Shown: one piece after another, positions 53,340 to 63,198 of the stretch
How positions within the stretch are numbered: the stretch's first letter is position 1
Layout of the letters: every line of letters begins with the position of its first letter
Assembly: GCF_003815975.1 (NCBI RefSeq)
Contig: NZ_CP033932.1
Coordinates: forward strand, 4,507,501 to 4,571,500
Source: Chryseobacterium bernardetii
GTDB taxonomy: Bacteria > Bacteroidota > Bacteroidia > Flavobacteriales > Weeksellaceae
Length of the DNA: 64,000 nt
Direction of reading: 5' to 3'
The notes under the pieces: generated by a model
What the model was told of the DNA's origin: nothing
The model's input: only the letters and a program-made list of their open reading frames with translations
Databases searched by the model: none
Translations under genes and position numbers: made by a program

Positions 53340-56300
53340 TTACTCTTTTAACTTGCTATCAAAACCTATTCTTGGTAATCCAATTTCATGTTCCTGAGGA
53401 TAAGGTGCCCGAAAAGTCATACTCACATCTTCTTTCATACGTTGCTGTGCTTCGTATTTCTTATCCTCATCGTGCGAATATCGTGGATCAGGAATAAATG
53501 GCATCTTTGCCATTTTAGTTATTGTAATCGTAGGAAAATGAAAGTCTACTTCTACTATTCCCAAAAGCAGATAGCACCCACCCCCTTGAAATGGATACTT
53601 TTCAAGAGAATCTGGAAAATGAGCCGTATCAAAGTAATTTCCATTGACATCGACCCAGGTTCCAAAATACATAGTCCCCCTCTTTGTAGGTACATGCTTA
53701 CGCGAAATCAGATATGCAAGCATCTTCACCTGCTTTTTATGGTATTGTACAAGGTCATTGGCCATCACAGTTCCTCTGTACTTTGTCTGCAACAGATCAA
53801 AGGGTGTGCAAGACACCGGAAAAGATAGAATCTCAATCTCATCAAATGCATCTTCAAAGATGTTCCTTTTCAACTCTGGAAATTTAAATTCCTTCACAGG
53901 TTCTTCAAACAACGTTTCAAATCTACGTTCGGGTTTAAAGTCTCCAAGCAATACCCTTGCTTTTAAAAGCAATTCATTCTTCGGTACAGCAGTAAACCGA
54001 AATGCCCCAATAAAAATCAAAATCTGCAATGTTTCTATACCAATAGGTATTCGTTTGATAAAATCTTCAATGGATTTGTATTGTCCATTTCTTCTCCTTT
54101 CTTCGGGAATCAATTGTCCGAGTCTTGATTCAACTTTTTCAAGATGCATAAATCCCAAATAGATCTCATCGCCATAAATCGTAGCTTGGTGCTCACTCCT
54201 GTTTACACATGGATTCATAATCTTTCCACCAGACATCCTTGCTTCATGAACATACACCTCCGTCCGGTAAAAACCACCCATATTATTGATAACTGACACC
54301 ATAAACTCCAACGGATAGTATGCTTTCAGATATAAACTCTGATAACTTTCTACAGCGTAAGATGCAGAATGTGCCTTGCAAAATGAGTAGCCTGCAAATG
54401 ATTCAATCTGTCGGTAAATCTCTGCACTCAGTTCTTGCGGGTGTCCCTGTTGTCTGCAAGATGCAAAAAAATCGTCTTTTACTTTTTGAAGTGCCGAAAG
54501 TGACCTACCTTTTCCGCTCATTGCCCTTCTGAGAATATCACCATCCGCTGCGGATACTCCCCCATAATGCAGCGCAATCTTAATAACATCTTCCTGGTAT
54601 ACCATGATGCCATAGGTATCACCGAGTTGCTCTTCAAAAACTTTATGGAAATATTCAAACTTATCTGGATTGTTGTGCCGAAAGATATATTCCCGCATCA
54701 TGCCGCTCTGCGCCACTCCTGGACGTATAATCGACGATGCTGCCACCAGCACTTTATAGTTGTCACATTTTAACCTTCGCAGCAGCCCGCGCATCGCAGG
54801 ACTTTCGATATAAAAACAACCTATTGTCCTTCCCTGGCTTAAAAACTCATTGCATTTTTCTTCATCCTTGGAAATGTTAGTGTCTTTGATGTTTACCTTA
54901 ATTCCTCTTTTCTCTTCCAGAAGCCTAACTGTATCATTGATTGTACCCAGCCCCCGCTGGGATAGGATATCGAATTTCTCAAATCCAATTTCTTCTGCCA
55001 CATGCATATCCCATTGCACGATCGGAAATCCCTTGGGCGGCATTTCCAGTGCGGTAAAATTTGTCAGGGGTTCTTCAGAAATAATAATCCCACAAGAATG
55101 CATGGAACGCTGATTTGGAAACTTTTCTAAGAGCTTTCCATACTTCTGAACTTGCTGTACTATCTCATCTCGAAATACTCTTTCAGGATATTTCGACAAT
55201 TCATCGAGTTCCTCTTTCGGTAAACCAAACACCTTCCCTACCTCCCAGATAATAGATCGGTACTTAAACTCAACATTCGTCCCACAGAACGCAACGTAAT
55301 CTTTGCCGTAACGGTCAAAGATATACTCCAATATAGTATCCCGATCCTGCCAGCTCCAATCAATATCAAAGTCCGGTGGGCTTTTTCGGTTCTCATTTAA
55401 AAACCGCTCAAAATATAGATCGAGTTCCAAGGGGCAGATATCGGTAATACCCAGACAGTAAGCGACAATACTATTCGCACCACTGCCCCTACCAACATGC
55501 ATAAGACCCACACTATTACTATACCTGATAATATCCCATGTGATCAGGAAATATCCACTGAAATTAAGTTCATCAATAACTTTCAATTCCTTTTCGATCC
55601 GCTGTTTTGCCTCTCCGTGACTTTTCCCATAACGTCTTTCCAGTCCAGCAAAAGCTAACCGTGTTAAAAGCCGCAGGTCATCTTTCTTAGATCCTGTATA
55701 AAATTTTCTATTGCGTGGTGTTTCGAATGTAAAGTCAAAACCGCACTCCGAAAGAATTACAGTTGTATTCTGGATAATTTGCGGATAATTCCGGTAGTCA
55801 TTTAAAATTACTTGTGGTGATTTTAAATACGCTGTTTTCGAGCAAATTTCGCTTTCTGGTAATTTAGAAAGCAACATATTATTATCAATAGACCTCAAAA
55901 TCCGGTGCAGATTGAATTCCTTCTTCGTGCTGAAAGTCACAGGGTGTAATATGACCATTTTGGAAATCAACCTTTGATATTCTTTGCGGATCAACATATT
56001 TAGCTCTCCCTCCTGAATTCCAATATATTCATTATCATTAAGCTGTTCAGGTCTGTGAGCATTCAGTGGATAAATGATAAAACAGTTTTCAAAATCTGGT
56101 CGCTCAGGTAGATCGATACCATCGCAATTATAAGATGTTAGAGCCCGATTTACCTCTCCTATTCCGGTAAACTCTTTTGCAATGACAATATAGAGCAATT
56201 CATTCCCCTTACGTATCTCAACACCAACGATCGGCTTTATTCCTTTCTCTTCACATTTTTTCTTAAATTCATAAATGCCCGTAATCGTATTGATGTCACT

Positions 56301-56405
56301 AAGAACAAGCTCTTTAATACCCATTGCGGATGCCTGGCATACAAGATCGTCAATGGATAACGTTCCATAACGTAGGCTGTGATAGGAATGACAGTTCAAA
56401 TACAT
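53340..56405 (-). CDS. DnaE-type DNA polymerase III alpha subunit of an SOS mutagenesis cassette
   Basis: 1021 residues from MYLNCHSYHSLRYGT, 10 bp after the Y-polymerase stop; upstream in-frame codons lie inside that gene and were rejected. The PHP domain fills the first 200 residues; the polymerase core has GRGSGANSIVAYCLGITD and PPDFDIDW (catalytic Asp pair); finger and thumb regions (GIMVYQEDVI) and an OB-like end follow. It is shorter than the replicative enzyme and sits behind a Y-family polymerase, as the error-prone DnaE2-type copies do. Likely translesion synthesis after DNA damage. Confidence 0.88.
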   Translation of the reverse strand: MYLNCHSYHSLRYGTLSIDDLVCQASAMGIKELVLSDINTITGIYEFKKKCEEKGIKPIVGVEIRKGNELLYIVIAKEFTGIGEVNRALTSYNCDGIDLPERPDFENCFIIYPLNAHRPEQLNDNEYIGIQEGELNMLIRKEYQRLISKMVILHPVTFSTKKEFNLHRILRSIDNNMLLSKLPESEICSKTAYLKSPQVILNDYRNYPQIIQNTTVILSECGFDFTFETPRNRKFYTGSKKDDLRLLTRLAFAGLERRYGKSHGEAKQRIEKELKVIDELNFSGYFLITWDIIRYSNSVGLMHVGRGSGANSIVAYCLGITDICPLELDLYFERFLNENRKSPPDFDIDWSWQDRDTILEYIFDRYGKDYVAFCGTNVEFKYRSIIWEVGKVFGLPKEELDELSKYPERVFRDEIVQQVQKYGKLLEKFPNQRSMHSCGIIISEEPLTNFTALEMPPKGFPIVQWDMHVAEEIGFEKFDILSQRGLGTINDTVRLLEEKRGIKVNIKDTNISKDEEKCNEFLSQGRTIGCFYIESPAMRGLLRRLKCDNYKVLVAASSIIRPGVAQSGMMREYIFRHNNPDKFEYFHKVFEEQLGDTYGIMVYQEDVIKIALHYGGVSAADGDILRRAMSGKGRSLSALQKVKDDFFASCRQQGHPQELSAEIYRQIESFAGYSFCKAHSASYAVESYQSLYLKAYYPLEFMVSVINNMGGFYRTEVYVHEARMSGGKIMNPCVNRSEHQATIYGDEIYLGFMHLEKVESRLGQLIPEERRRNGQYKSIEDFIKRIPIGIETLQILIFIGAFRFTAVPKNELLLKARVLLGDFKPERRFETLFEEPVKEFKFPELKRNIFEDAFDEIEILSFPVSCTPFDLLQTKYRGTVMANDLVQYHKKQVKMLAYLISRKHVPTKRGTMYFGTWVDVNGNYFDTAHFPDSLEKYPFQGGGCYLLLGIVEVDFHFPTITITKMAKMPFIPDPRYSHDEDKKYEAQQRMKEDVSMTFRAPYPQEHEIGLPRIGFDSKLKE

Positions 56406-56415
56406 AGTTGAGCAA

Positions 56416-57564
56416 TTAGCGTGAAAAATTAAAACCCACGGCTCTGCCGACCGCATCTTTTCCGAAACGATTCTTAATATTATCCATTGCCTGATACAAG
56501 CTGATGAGCTCAGCATTATCCTCAAATAAATTCATCTGATAACTACCATGGACAAGATCAGTAAATCTTAAACCCACTAAACGGAGACGCATCCTTCGCA
56601 CATATACTTTATCAAAAAGTTCAAGCGCAACTCTTGCCAAAGTGTGATCAGATGATGTATAGCTTACACGGCTCTGTTTGGTTTCGGTATCAAAATTTGA
56701 ATACCTGATCTTAATTACTACGGTTGCTGCCAACCATTTTTCTTGGCGAAGCTGATGGGCCAACTGTTCGGCCATTCCCGAAATAATACTTCTAACTTCA
56801 TACACATCCATCGTATCGCTATTAAAGGTTCTTTCTTTTGAGATTGATTTTCTCTCTGAATATGGTACGACAGGAGTTTCATCAATTCCATTGGCTTTCT
56901 TCCATAGATCAACACCATTCTTTCCGATCATCTGTTGGAGCACCTCAACCGGCATTTCTGATAACGTGCCTATAGTCCTTATTCCAACTCTTGAAAACAG
57001 CTGAAAAGTTGCATTCCCTACCATAGGCATCTTTTTGATCGACAAAGGGTTTAAAAATGAATGAACGCCTACTGAAGGTATCTCCCGATGACCGTGAGGT
57101 TTGGATTCCCCCGTACCAATTTTGCTCACTGTTTTATTTATTGACAAGGCATAACTGATCGGAAGTCCTGTTTCTTTTTCAATTCTGGCACCTAACTCAT
57201 TCGTCCATTTATATGCCCCAAAAAATTTATCCATACCGGTAAGGTCAAGATAAAACTCATCGATGGAAGCTTTCTCCATTACCGGTGCGCTTTCTTCAAT
57301 AACTTCTGTAACAGTATGGGACATCTTACTGTACAATTCCATATCGCCCTTCACTACTTTAGCCTGTGGGCAAAGACGTAGCGCCATTTTCATTGGCATG
57401 GCGGATCTAACGCCGAAAGTTCTTGCTTCATAACTACAGGAAGAAACCACACCGCGGTCTCCTCCACCAATAATCAATGGGATACCATTAAGCTGTGAGT
57501 TTACAAGCCGCTCGCAGGAAACAAAGAAGGTATCTAAATCCATATGTACGATAGACCGATTCAT
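56416..57564 (-). CDS. dinB: Y-family DNA polymerase (DinB-like)
   Basis: 382 residues from MNRSIVHMDLDTFF; a TTG at 57585 is the only alternative. Catalytic residues are intact: Asp9 and Asp11 in HMDLDTFF, Asp102 and Glu103 in SIDEFYLDL. The SYEARTFGVRSAMP finger helix, a helix-hairpin-helix (IRTIGTLSEMPVEVL) and the little-finger domain follow. Because the acids are kept, this is an active polymerase rather than an ImuB-type inactive relative. It is transcribed with the DnaE gene and divergent from the S24 repressor. Confidence 0.9.
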   Translation of the reverse strand: MNRSIVHMDLDTFFVSCERLVNSQLNGIPLIIGGGDRGVVSSCSYEARTFGVRSAMPMKMALRLCPQAKVVKGDMELYSKMSHTVTEVIEESAPVMEKASIDEFYLDLTGMDKFFGAYKWTNELGARIEKETGLPISYALSINKTVSKIGTGESKPHGHREIPSVGVHSFLNPLSIKKMPMVGNATFQLFSRVGIRTIGTLSEMPVEVLQQMIGKNGVDLWKKANGIDETPVVPYSERKSISKERTFNSDTMDVYEVRSIISGMAEQLAHQLRQEKWLAATVVIKIRYSNFDTETKQSRVSYTSSDHTLARVALELFDKVYVRRMRLRLVGLRFTDLVHGSYQMNLFEDNAELISLYQAMDNIKNRFGKDAVGRAVGFNFSR

Positions 57565-57597
57565 GTTTACTAAATTATTTAGCAAAATTGAGAAGAT

Positions 57598-57640
57598 TTA
57601 TCACAATTTATATTACTTTTGTTGTGATAAATTGTCACAA
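57598..57640. promoter_or_regulatory. Operator/promoter region between repressor and polymerase genes
   Basis: TTATCACAA (57598-57606) is inverted in TTGTGATAA (57622-57630), and a third half-site TCACAA (57635-57640) forms a tighter inverted repeat with TTGTGA. TACTTTTG (57614-57621) fits the -7 box of the repressor gene, with TTG at 57588-57590 as its -33. The half-sites overlap this promoter, as expected for an autoregulated SOS-like repressor. Confidence 0.65.
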
Positions 57641-57641
57641 A

Positions 57642-58424
57642 ATGTCAACACTCTCTATTCTAGCGGATAACATAAGGTATTTGCGACTTAAACAGGCACC
57701 TAATCTCTCACAAGAAAAAATTGCTGAGAAATTGATGATTTCCAGAGACTCATACGCAAAATATGAGACTGCGAAATACACTCCTCCTCTGGATGTATTG
57801 TTAGCTATTTCCCGCTATTATCATATCAGTACAGATCTATTATTGACTGTTGACCTAAGAAAATATAAACTGGAAGAAATGCTCAATCTGCCGGATAACA
57901 GAATACTGCTTCCTATTAAGACGGACTCATTAGGGGAAAACAAGATAGAAATAGTTCCTTACAAAGCTAAAATGGGCTATCTTAAAGGATATGCAGATCC
58001 TGAATACATCGAGGGGTTACAGACAATGTCTCTTCCATTTCTAAGAAATGGTAAGTATAGGGCTTTTCCCGCAGAAGGCGATTCTATGCCCCCTTACAAA
58101 GATGGCACGTATGTTATTGGAGAATACGTAGAGCGTATTAGTGATATAAAATTAGGTAAAGTTTATCTCCTTATCACACGCACCGATTTTATATTTAAGC
58201 GGATAGAAAGCATAAATAAAAAGTCCATCACTGTGAAATCAAATGAAAGCTTCTATGAAAACTATGAAATTCCTTTTTCTGACTTATGGGAAATCTGGCA
58301 ACATGCTGGCAGCTATTCACCCCAGGAACTTGAGATTATCGACTTTGCAAGTGAAGATGTAAAATCAATGTTATTGAGATTAATGCAGGAAATAAAGGAA
58401 TTAAAGGCAGCTATAAAGAATTGA
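57642..58424 (+). CDS. LexA-like XRE/S24 repressor
   Basis: 260 residues from MSTLSILADN; the upstream 18 codons from 57588 lie over the operator. The HTH is at 10-65 (LSQEKIAEKLMISRDSYAKY); the S24 peptidase at about 107-245 has the nucleophile Ser148 (EGDSMPPYKDG) and Lys186 (FIFKRIES). The expected Ala-Gly cleavage dipeptide is replaced by Met111-Gly112 in YKAKMGYLKGY. It should repress its own gene and the divergent mutagenesis genes and be inactivated after DNA damage. The altered cleavage dipeptide may slow or abolish autoproteolysis. Confidence 0.85.
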   Translation: MSTLSILADNIRYLRLKQAPNLSQEKIAEKLMISRDSYAKYETAKYTPPLDVLLAISRYYHISTDLLLTVDLRKYKLEEMLNLPDNRILLPIKTDSLGENKIEIVPYKAKMGYLKGYADPEYIEGLQTMSLPFLRNGKYRAFPAEGDSMPPYKDGTYVIGEYVERISDIKLGKVYLLITRTDFIFKRIESINKKSITVKSNESFYENYEIPFSDLWEIWQHAGSYSPQELEIIDFASEDVKSMLLRLMQEIKELKAAIKN

Positions 58425-58435
58425 GTGAATTTAGG

Positions 58436-58480
58436 AAAACAATCGGAAGCCTGTCACCTTAGGAGACTTCCGATTGTTTT
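58436..58480. terminator. Strong bidirectional terminator
   Basis: AAAACAATCGGAAG (58436-58449) pairs perfectly with CTTCCGATTGTTTT (58467-58480). It ends the repressor transcript and, on the minus strand, the small gene at 58496. Confidence 0.9.
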
Positions 58481-58495
58481 TGAAGATAACTGTTG

Positions 58496-58678
58496 CTATT
58501 CACTTTCATATTTAACCCAGGCACAGCCTGAAATATAAACTGCAAATTCGGTATCCCCAATGTGGCAGATCGTGAACTCGTCTTCCCTATCCGTATTGAA
58601 TTTTTTAGTAAATTCTACACCCCCAAAAATAAACTTTTTATTCTCTGGGAGCGATCCTAGCGTTATTTCTTTCGTCAT
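58496..58678 (-). CDS. Small hypothetical protein
   Basis: 60 residues from MTKEITLGSLPENKKFIFGG, beta-rich, with FAVYISGCAWVKYE at the end. An ATG at 58699 adds seven hydrophobic residues and is less likely. Ends at the bidirectional terminator. Unrecognised. Confidence 0.5.
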   Translation of the reverse strand: MTKEITLGSLPENKKFIFGGVEFTKKFNTDREDEFTICHIGDTEFAVYISGCAWVKYESE

Positions 58679-58746
58679 TATCCCAAAAATAATAAACAAA
58701 ACACAGAGATTTTACGGTTTACCGTAATTCTTTGAAATAATCAGAT

Positions 58747-59382
58747 TTATATTTTGATCAGCTTTGATATAAAAGAAATATCCGAACTTTTAACAATGAC
58801 CCTAACGCCAGAAGGATATTCAATCATGACTGGAGTTTCAGCATAGTTAGAATCTCCTTCCACTGTATTCCCATTCATTAATTCATTTCTCACAATCTCA
58901 AGTGTATGACTTTGCGGCGAAATTGGCTCATGAAAGGTTTCAGGGGCTTTCACTTGAACAGATAACATCGAATCGGATACACCATGTTGTTCCAGATATG
59001 GATTGATCGGTTTTCCGGTCTCCTTGTGCTTTAAATATGCAAAATAGCTATATGGACGTGGTGTAAAATTCAAAAGCCAGGCCGCCATTTCTATAGCTAG
59101 TTCAGAAGTATTCTTATCCTTTTTCAGGAAGTAAATTAAAGGCTTAAATTTTGCCGGATTAATCATTTTAACTTCCAAAAGCGAAACCTCGTCCTTCATT
59201 GACTTATCCATGAAATTTTTGAGTGTACGCATATCATAATGGTTCGTAATTTCCATGTAGCTCATGATACACTCATTTCTAACCTTCGCTGGAGTTAAGT
59301 ACAGCATATTATTTGAAATTATCCCCTGTTCTTTGAGTATCAAATAATGGTTTCTTACAGCATCTCTATATTCATTCGTCAT
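58747..59382 (-). CDS. Hypothetical protein
   Basis: 211 residues. Helical N-terminal 140 residues (YLTPAKVRNECIMSYMEI); the end MIEYPSGVRVIVKSSDISFI resembles the C-terminus of small IS66 accessory proteins, but no transposase or terminal repeats are near. May be a cargo or regulatory protein. Unidentified. Confidence 0.45.
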   Translation of the reverse strand: MTNEYRDAVRNHYLILKEQGIISNNMLYLTPAKVRNECIMSYMEITNHYDMRTLKNFMDKSMKDEVSLLEVKMINPAKFKPLIYFLKKDKNTSELAIEMAAWLLNFTPRPYSYFAYLKHKETGKPINPYLEQHGVSDSMLSVQVKAPETFHEPISPQSHTLEIVRNELMNGNTVEGDSNYAETPVMIEYPSGVRVIVKSSDISFISKLIKI

Positions 59383-59525
59383 AATTTGAATTATTTATAT
59401 GTCCTAACTATGATTTAAAGTTCATAATTTTTGGCATAATTTAATAATTCTGGACCGCTATAATACTATAATATCTTTTGTTAAAGGGAAATTTATTTGA
59501 GTATACACTTAAAAACTAAACCGAA

Positions 59526-60551
59526 CTAATGGGACAACCTCGTGTCTTCATATTTTTTTCGTTCAGTTTTCAAAGAAACCAACCATTCCAAATACATTCC
59601 TTCAGGCATATTTCGATAACCTATTTCATGAATATGCTTATATTCTTTATTCAACAAAGAAAGCAATTCTTTTGCTTTTGGTTCAGTAGCAACTAATTTT
59701 TGATATTGCTCCTTATGCGTTTCAGCTTTTAAAATCAATGCGGTCACTAAATAAGGATAAACCTGCAAAGCTCTTTCCGCACATTTCAGGGCGAAGCTTC
59801 CATCATTTTCGGGAAAAGATCTCTTGTAGCCATTGGCAAGATCCACCAGACATAGGGCAAGGCTTTCACGATCAGTTAAAGCCTTCATATAAACACCGTT
59901 CTGTATCGCATCCAAATGTATAAATCCCGATGCCATAAGCCATGCATCCTGTGGGAAAACACCACTCGTCAATTCCGTATTGTACCAACCTATTGACTTT
60001 ATATTATGCTTAATATAGATGTGGTTTGGAGCCAGCGCCAAACTCGCATCAGCACCAATCTCTTCTGCAAGTATTTTATATAGGTATGGTAGAGAATTAC
60101 AGTTACCTTTCTGCGTATTGACCAGTTTGGAAACAAAAAGGTTTGTTAGCTCTTTTTGACCAAAAACGTCATTAAAATCATAAGAAAAGGGTTTATAATG
60201 AAGCGTATCCTTATTTATAACAATCGGTGTTTCTTGACAGATAATTGAAAATATAGCAGCATATTTACTCACAGCTACTTTATCGTTTCCGTCATAGGTC
60301 AAGTCTCTACTTTCTATAATTTTTTTTGCAAAGTTGGCCATGAATTTTATTTTCCGGTTTACTTCGACTGTATCCAGCTTACCTTGATAATAAGCATCTT
60401 CAACACTTAGCAAAGCAGTTTTAAAACTATAAGCCTGTTTATCAGCCAACATATTATTTATCGTCTGAAAAGCATCATCGTAAAACTTATTTTGTTGTGC
60501 TTTGGCAAAATTGGTTATTGAAAGAACTAGGGTAATAATAAAGTATTTCAT
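59526..60551 (-). CDS. Secreted transglutaminase-like protein
   Basis: 341 residues with a signal peptide (MKYFIITLVLSITNFAKAQ). The core GNCNSLPYLYKILAEEIGAD and ALAPNHIYIKH match the Cys and His segments of SirB1-type transglutaminase-like proteins. The C-terminal 110 residues contain one TPR-like pair. It is probably periplasmic; the enzyme activity is not certain. It is followed by hypothetical genes on the same strand. Confidence 0.65.
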   Translation of the reverse strand: MKYFIITLVLSITNFAKAQQNKFYDDAFQTINNMLADKQAYSFKTALLSVEDAYYQGKLDTVEVNRKIKFMANFAKKIIESRDLTYDGNDKVAVSKYAAIFSIICQETPIVINKDTLHYKPFSYDFNDVFGQKELTNLFVSKLVNTQKGNCNSLPYLYKILAEEIGADASLALAPNHIYIKHNIKSIGWYNTELTSGVFPQDAWLMASGFIHLDAIQNGVYMKALTDRESLALCLVDLANGYKRSFPENDGSFALKCAERALQVYPYLVTALILKAETHKEQYQKLVATEPKAKELLSLLNKEYKHIHEIGYRNMPEGMYLEWLVSLKTERKKYEDTRLSH

Positions 60552-60579
60552 AATTTGGAACTCTTAATCATAAAGAGTA

Positions 60580-60912
60580 TTAGATTTTATTGTTATCAAG
60601 ATGATCAATGATTTCGATCACCAATACATCATCGGTTTTTTTATCATATTTCGCAAGGAACAAATCTATTAGTCGGCTTAATTCCTTCAACGAGCACAGA
60701 CGTTCATAACTAATATTATCCGCTTTTAGCAATTCGCCCATACCTCTTTTTGACTTAAAAAACTGATATTCTGTATCTGTACTAACAGAATGTTCTGCAA
60801 AAATTATAATCTTGTCAAAATCCAGGTCTATATACTGATCGCCTAACAAGGTAGCTAGTGAATTGCGTCTGACTGCTTTAATAATATCTTCTAATTTCAT
60901 CTCTATTCGCAT
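60580..60912 (-). CDS. Small hypothetical protein, possible immunity
   Basis: 110 residues from ATG at 60912; 60900 (MKLEDIIKAVRRNSLA) is equally possible. Acidic, soluble. It starts inside or just after the upstream gene, so they are linked, and lies in a run of toxin/immunity-type genes. Unrecognised. Confidence 0.45.
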   Translation of the reverse strand: MRIEMKLEDIIKAVRRNSLATLLGDQYIDLDFDKIIIFAEHSVSTDTEYQFFKSKRGMGELLKADNISYERLCSLKELSRLIDLFLAKYDKKTDDVLVIEIIDHLDNNKI

Positions 60913-60925
60913 TTCATAATTAATT

Positions 60926-61693
60926 TCATTCAACAAGGTTCAATACTTTCCAGCCATCTTTGCCAGAATACCATACCCACAGTCTATTTATAGTAACTGT
61001 ACCGTCACTGTAAATAACCTTCTCCTCTATTAATTGCTGATCTTCTCTTTGATATTCCATGGTGAAAACCCTGTCTAAACCTTCAAATTTTGGAAACCCA
61101 TTTAACTCCAACTCTTCAAAAAATGATACTTTCAAGGCTGATGTTATCATTTCATGGGTCTTCTCAGTAATTTCTACAGAATGTCCTATCATAATATTCT
61201 CAGCTTCCTTCCTGAAATCTTTACAGGAAATAATTCCATCAAGATCTTTGTGACCATAAAACTCCTCAATACTTAAAATTGCACCTTCAGGCGTAGAACG
61301 ATCTGGTCTGAAAAAATCATTACCCTCGTCAATTCGAAATCCACATTCTATTTCAAAATTGAGTTTTTCCTCTTCTCCCAGCGAATTCCAATAATGTCTT
61401 ATAGAGTAGCCTCCAAGCATTCTTTGCCCCTCAATAATCATCCAGTCTATAGCTGTATTTAAAGGGACTTTTTTTGGCTCATTATTTTCTGACAAAACTC
61501 CACAGTAATAGCTATCTTCAATCCTAATATTTTCTAACCAAACAAAAATGCCATTCTCATTCTGAAATTTGATCGCAGAATAACCAGAATAACCACTTTT
61601 AACTAGCTCGTTGAAATACCAGATTGTGTTTTTTGCTTTATATAATAAATAGAGATATTCTTGATTTACCTCTAACTGAAAACTTTTATTCAT
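60926..61693 (-). CDS. DUF2314-like protein, possible immunity
   Basis: 255 residues. The centre (AIDWMIIEGQRMLGGYSIRH) matches the DUF2314 signature, a family often found as bacterial immunity or stress proteins. The C-terminal half (VSFFEELELNGFPKFEGL and a strand-rich end, WVWYSGKDGWKVLNLVE) is not identified. Cytosolic. On the same strand as the RHS locus but separated from it by 139 bp. Confidence 0.5.
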   Translation of the reverse strand: MNKSFQLEVNQEYLYLLYKAKNTIWYFNELVKSGYSGYSAIKFQNENGIFVWLENIRIEDSYYCGVLSENNEPKKVPLNTAIDWMIIEGQRMLGGYSIRHYWNSLGEEEKLNFEIECGFRIDEGNDFFRPDRSTPEGAILSIEEFYGHKDLDGIISCKDFRKEAENIMIGHSVEITEKTHEMITSALKVSFFEELELNGFPKFEGLDRVFTMEYQREDQQLIEEKVIYSDGTVTINRLWVWYSGKDGWKVLNLVE

Positions 61694-61832
61694 GTTTCAC
61701 AGGTGAATGTCACCGTTGTTTTAGGGTTATATTATTATAGTCGAGCAGACATCTTTTAATTTATAACTTTACACATCGCATTTTGGGTTATACAATGCAG
61801 TTCAAACAGATCAATTTATCGAGGATTATTCA

Positions 61833-62810
61833 TCATAAAATAGCTCTTATCCACTGTGCCGATTTCAAAAATCGTTTTGCTGTATCATCCCCCCATTGCG
61901 CCCCATAATCAAACTCAAAGTTTTTGCAATTGTCATTTTTCAAAACTGTATTGGCGGTTAGTAAAAGCTTTTTACTATCAATAGTTCCCGAAAGCTCCTG
62001 AAATTTCTTTTTCCAACCTGCGGATGGATTAGCACCACGCCCAGTATCAAAGAAATTAATAAGCTGAACTTTAATGTCAAAATCATCCCAATCGTCTTCA
62101 GCAATTTCTAAATTAAAAATGCCATTCAAGATTTTATAACAGCCCTGCTGATTTTCCACTTGAAATTTTTTCAAATAATCAATTAATGCGACATCCTTAG
62201 GCGAAACCAATTTTAAAATCTTTTTAAAACAGATAATATCATGGTGAAAGGTCTTTTGCTGAATAATGTGCAATATATTTTTCAAAGTTGAAAACTTAAC
62301 TTCGTTAGTAGCCTGTTTAAAAATACCACGAACATGTTCTATTTTTAGAATGTCTTCTATGAAATTACTGTTGGGCGAAACGAAATAGTTATCTCTAAGA
62401 TAAACAGTAATATGAAAAAAATCTTCTGGTGAATATACAATCATCTTGTCCTTTACAAATTTGCCTATCAAATTATCTCTGAGTAATGCACCTAATCTTA
62501 CAACATACAATGACCTCAAAAAAGCATCATTGAATACATTGTTGTAATGCAACAACTTAGGAAGGATGTATTTGTAACATTTCCTTTCGATTTCTGATGA
62601 AATGAGTTGGTTGAATTTTGCTTCCAATTCTTTTTCTGTTTTTACCTGCTCCTCCATATCATGAATCGCTTGCTCATGTTTCAATAGCAATAAGTAAAAC
62701 CAATTTTGAATTTTAATAAAATCACTTTCAGAAATATTTAGCTCTTTAGCTAAAATTTCAGATTTCGCAAATTCATCGTTTTTAAAAGTCAAATATGGAT
62801 TATTTGTCAT
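61833..62810 (-). CDS. Hypothetical protein linked to the RHS toxin immunity gene
   Basis: 325 residues, helical throughout (LAKELNISESDFIKIQNWFY, LRDNLIGKFVKD), ending AKRFLKSAQWIRAIL. No known family. Its ATG overlaps the stop of the preceding immunity-like gene (ATGA), so it belongs to the same transcript as the RHS toxin. Confidence 0.45.
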   Translation of the reverse strand: MTNNPYLTFKNDEFAKSEILAKELNISESDFIKIQNWFYLLLLKHEQAIHDMEEQVKTEKELEAKFNQLISSEIERKCYKYILPKLLHYNNVFNDAFLRSLYVVRLGALLRDNLIGKFVKDKMIVYSPEDFFHITVYLRDNYFVSPNSNFIEDILKIEHVRGIFKQATNEVKFSTLKNILHIIQQKTFHHDIICFKKILKLVSPKDVALIDYLKKFQVENQQGCYKILNGIFNLEIAEDDWDDFDIKVQLINFFDTGRGANPSAGWKKKFQELSGTIDSKKLLLTANTVLKNDNCKNFEFDYGAQWGDDTAKRFLKSAQWIRAIL

Positions 62811-63175
62811 GATTTTTTGAATAAATTCTCACCAAATATTACTTTCTTATTCTCTATTTTATACGGATATAGTTGCTGATATCTGTCTTCTGGTGATAGG
62901 ATAAACTCTGTTACTAATACATCTTTTCCTTGATACTTACCATCCATAGCTATAGCATAAACCCGAACATCTTCATCTTTAAGATCTTCATACGCTCCGG
63001 CCAATAAAACATCATACATTTCTTTTGAATCGGTTGATTCTGAGTAAGCGGAAATATAAGTCAGTTTGCCATTTGCTCTAACATAAGTAGCATATGGAGC
63101 AAATTCACCATTTTCAAGTAAAAATTTTTCTGCTTGCTCTTTAATAGCGTCAAGCAATATTTCAATATTAGTCAT
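62807..63175 (-). CDS. Probable immunity protein of the RHS toxin
   Basis: 122 residues from MTNIEILLDAIKEQAEKFLL; a start at 63208 adds eleven hydrophobic residues overlapping the toxin end and is unlikely. The fold is mixed (YATYVRANGKLTYISAYSES, then DVLVTEFILSPE), acidic, cytosolic. Immediate position after the RHS toxin gene implies that it neutralises it. Family not recognised. Confidence 0.6.
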   Translation of the reverse strand: MTNIEILLDAIKEQAEKFLLENGEFAPYATYVRANGKLTYISAYSESTDSKEMYDVLLAGAYEDLKDEDVRVYAIAMDGKYQGKDVLVTEFILSPEDRYQQLYPYKIENKKVIFGENLFKKS

Positions 63176-63198
63176 CATTAAATATAATAAATTTAACA

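Noticed and set aside
58747..59382. IS66-type transposon accessory gene
   Set aside because: The C-terminal resemblance is short; no transposase, terminal repeats or target duplication were found nearby.
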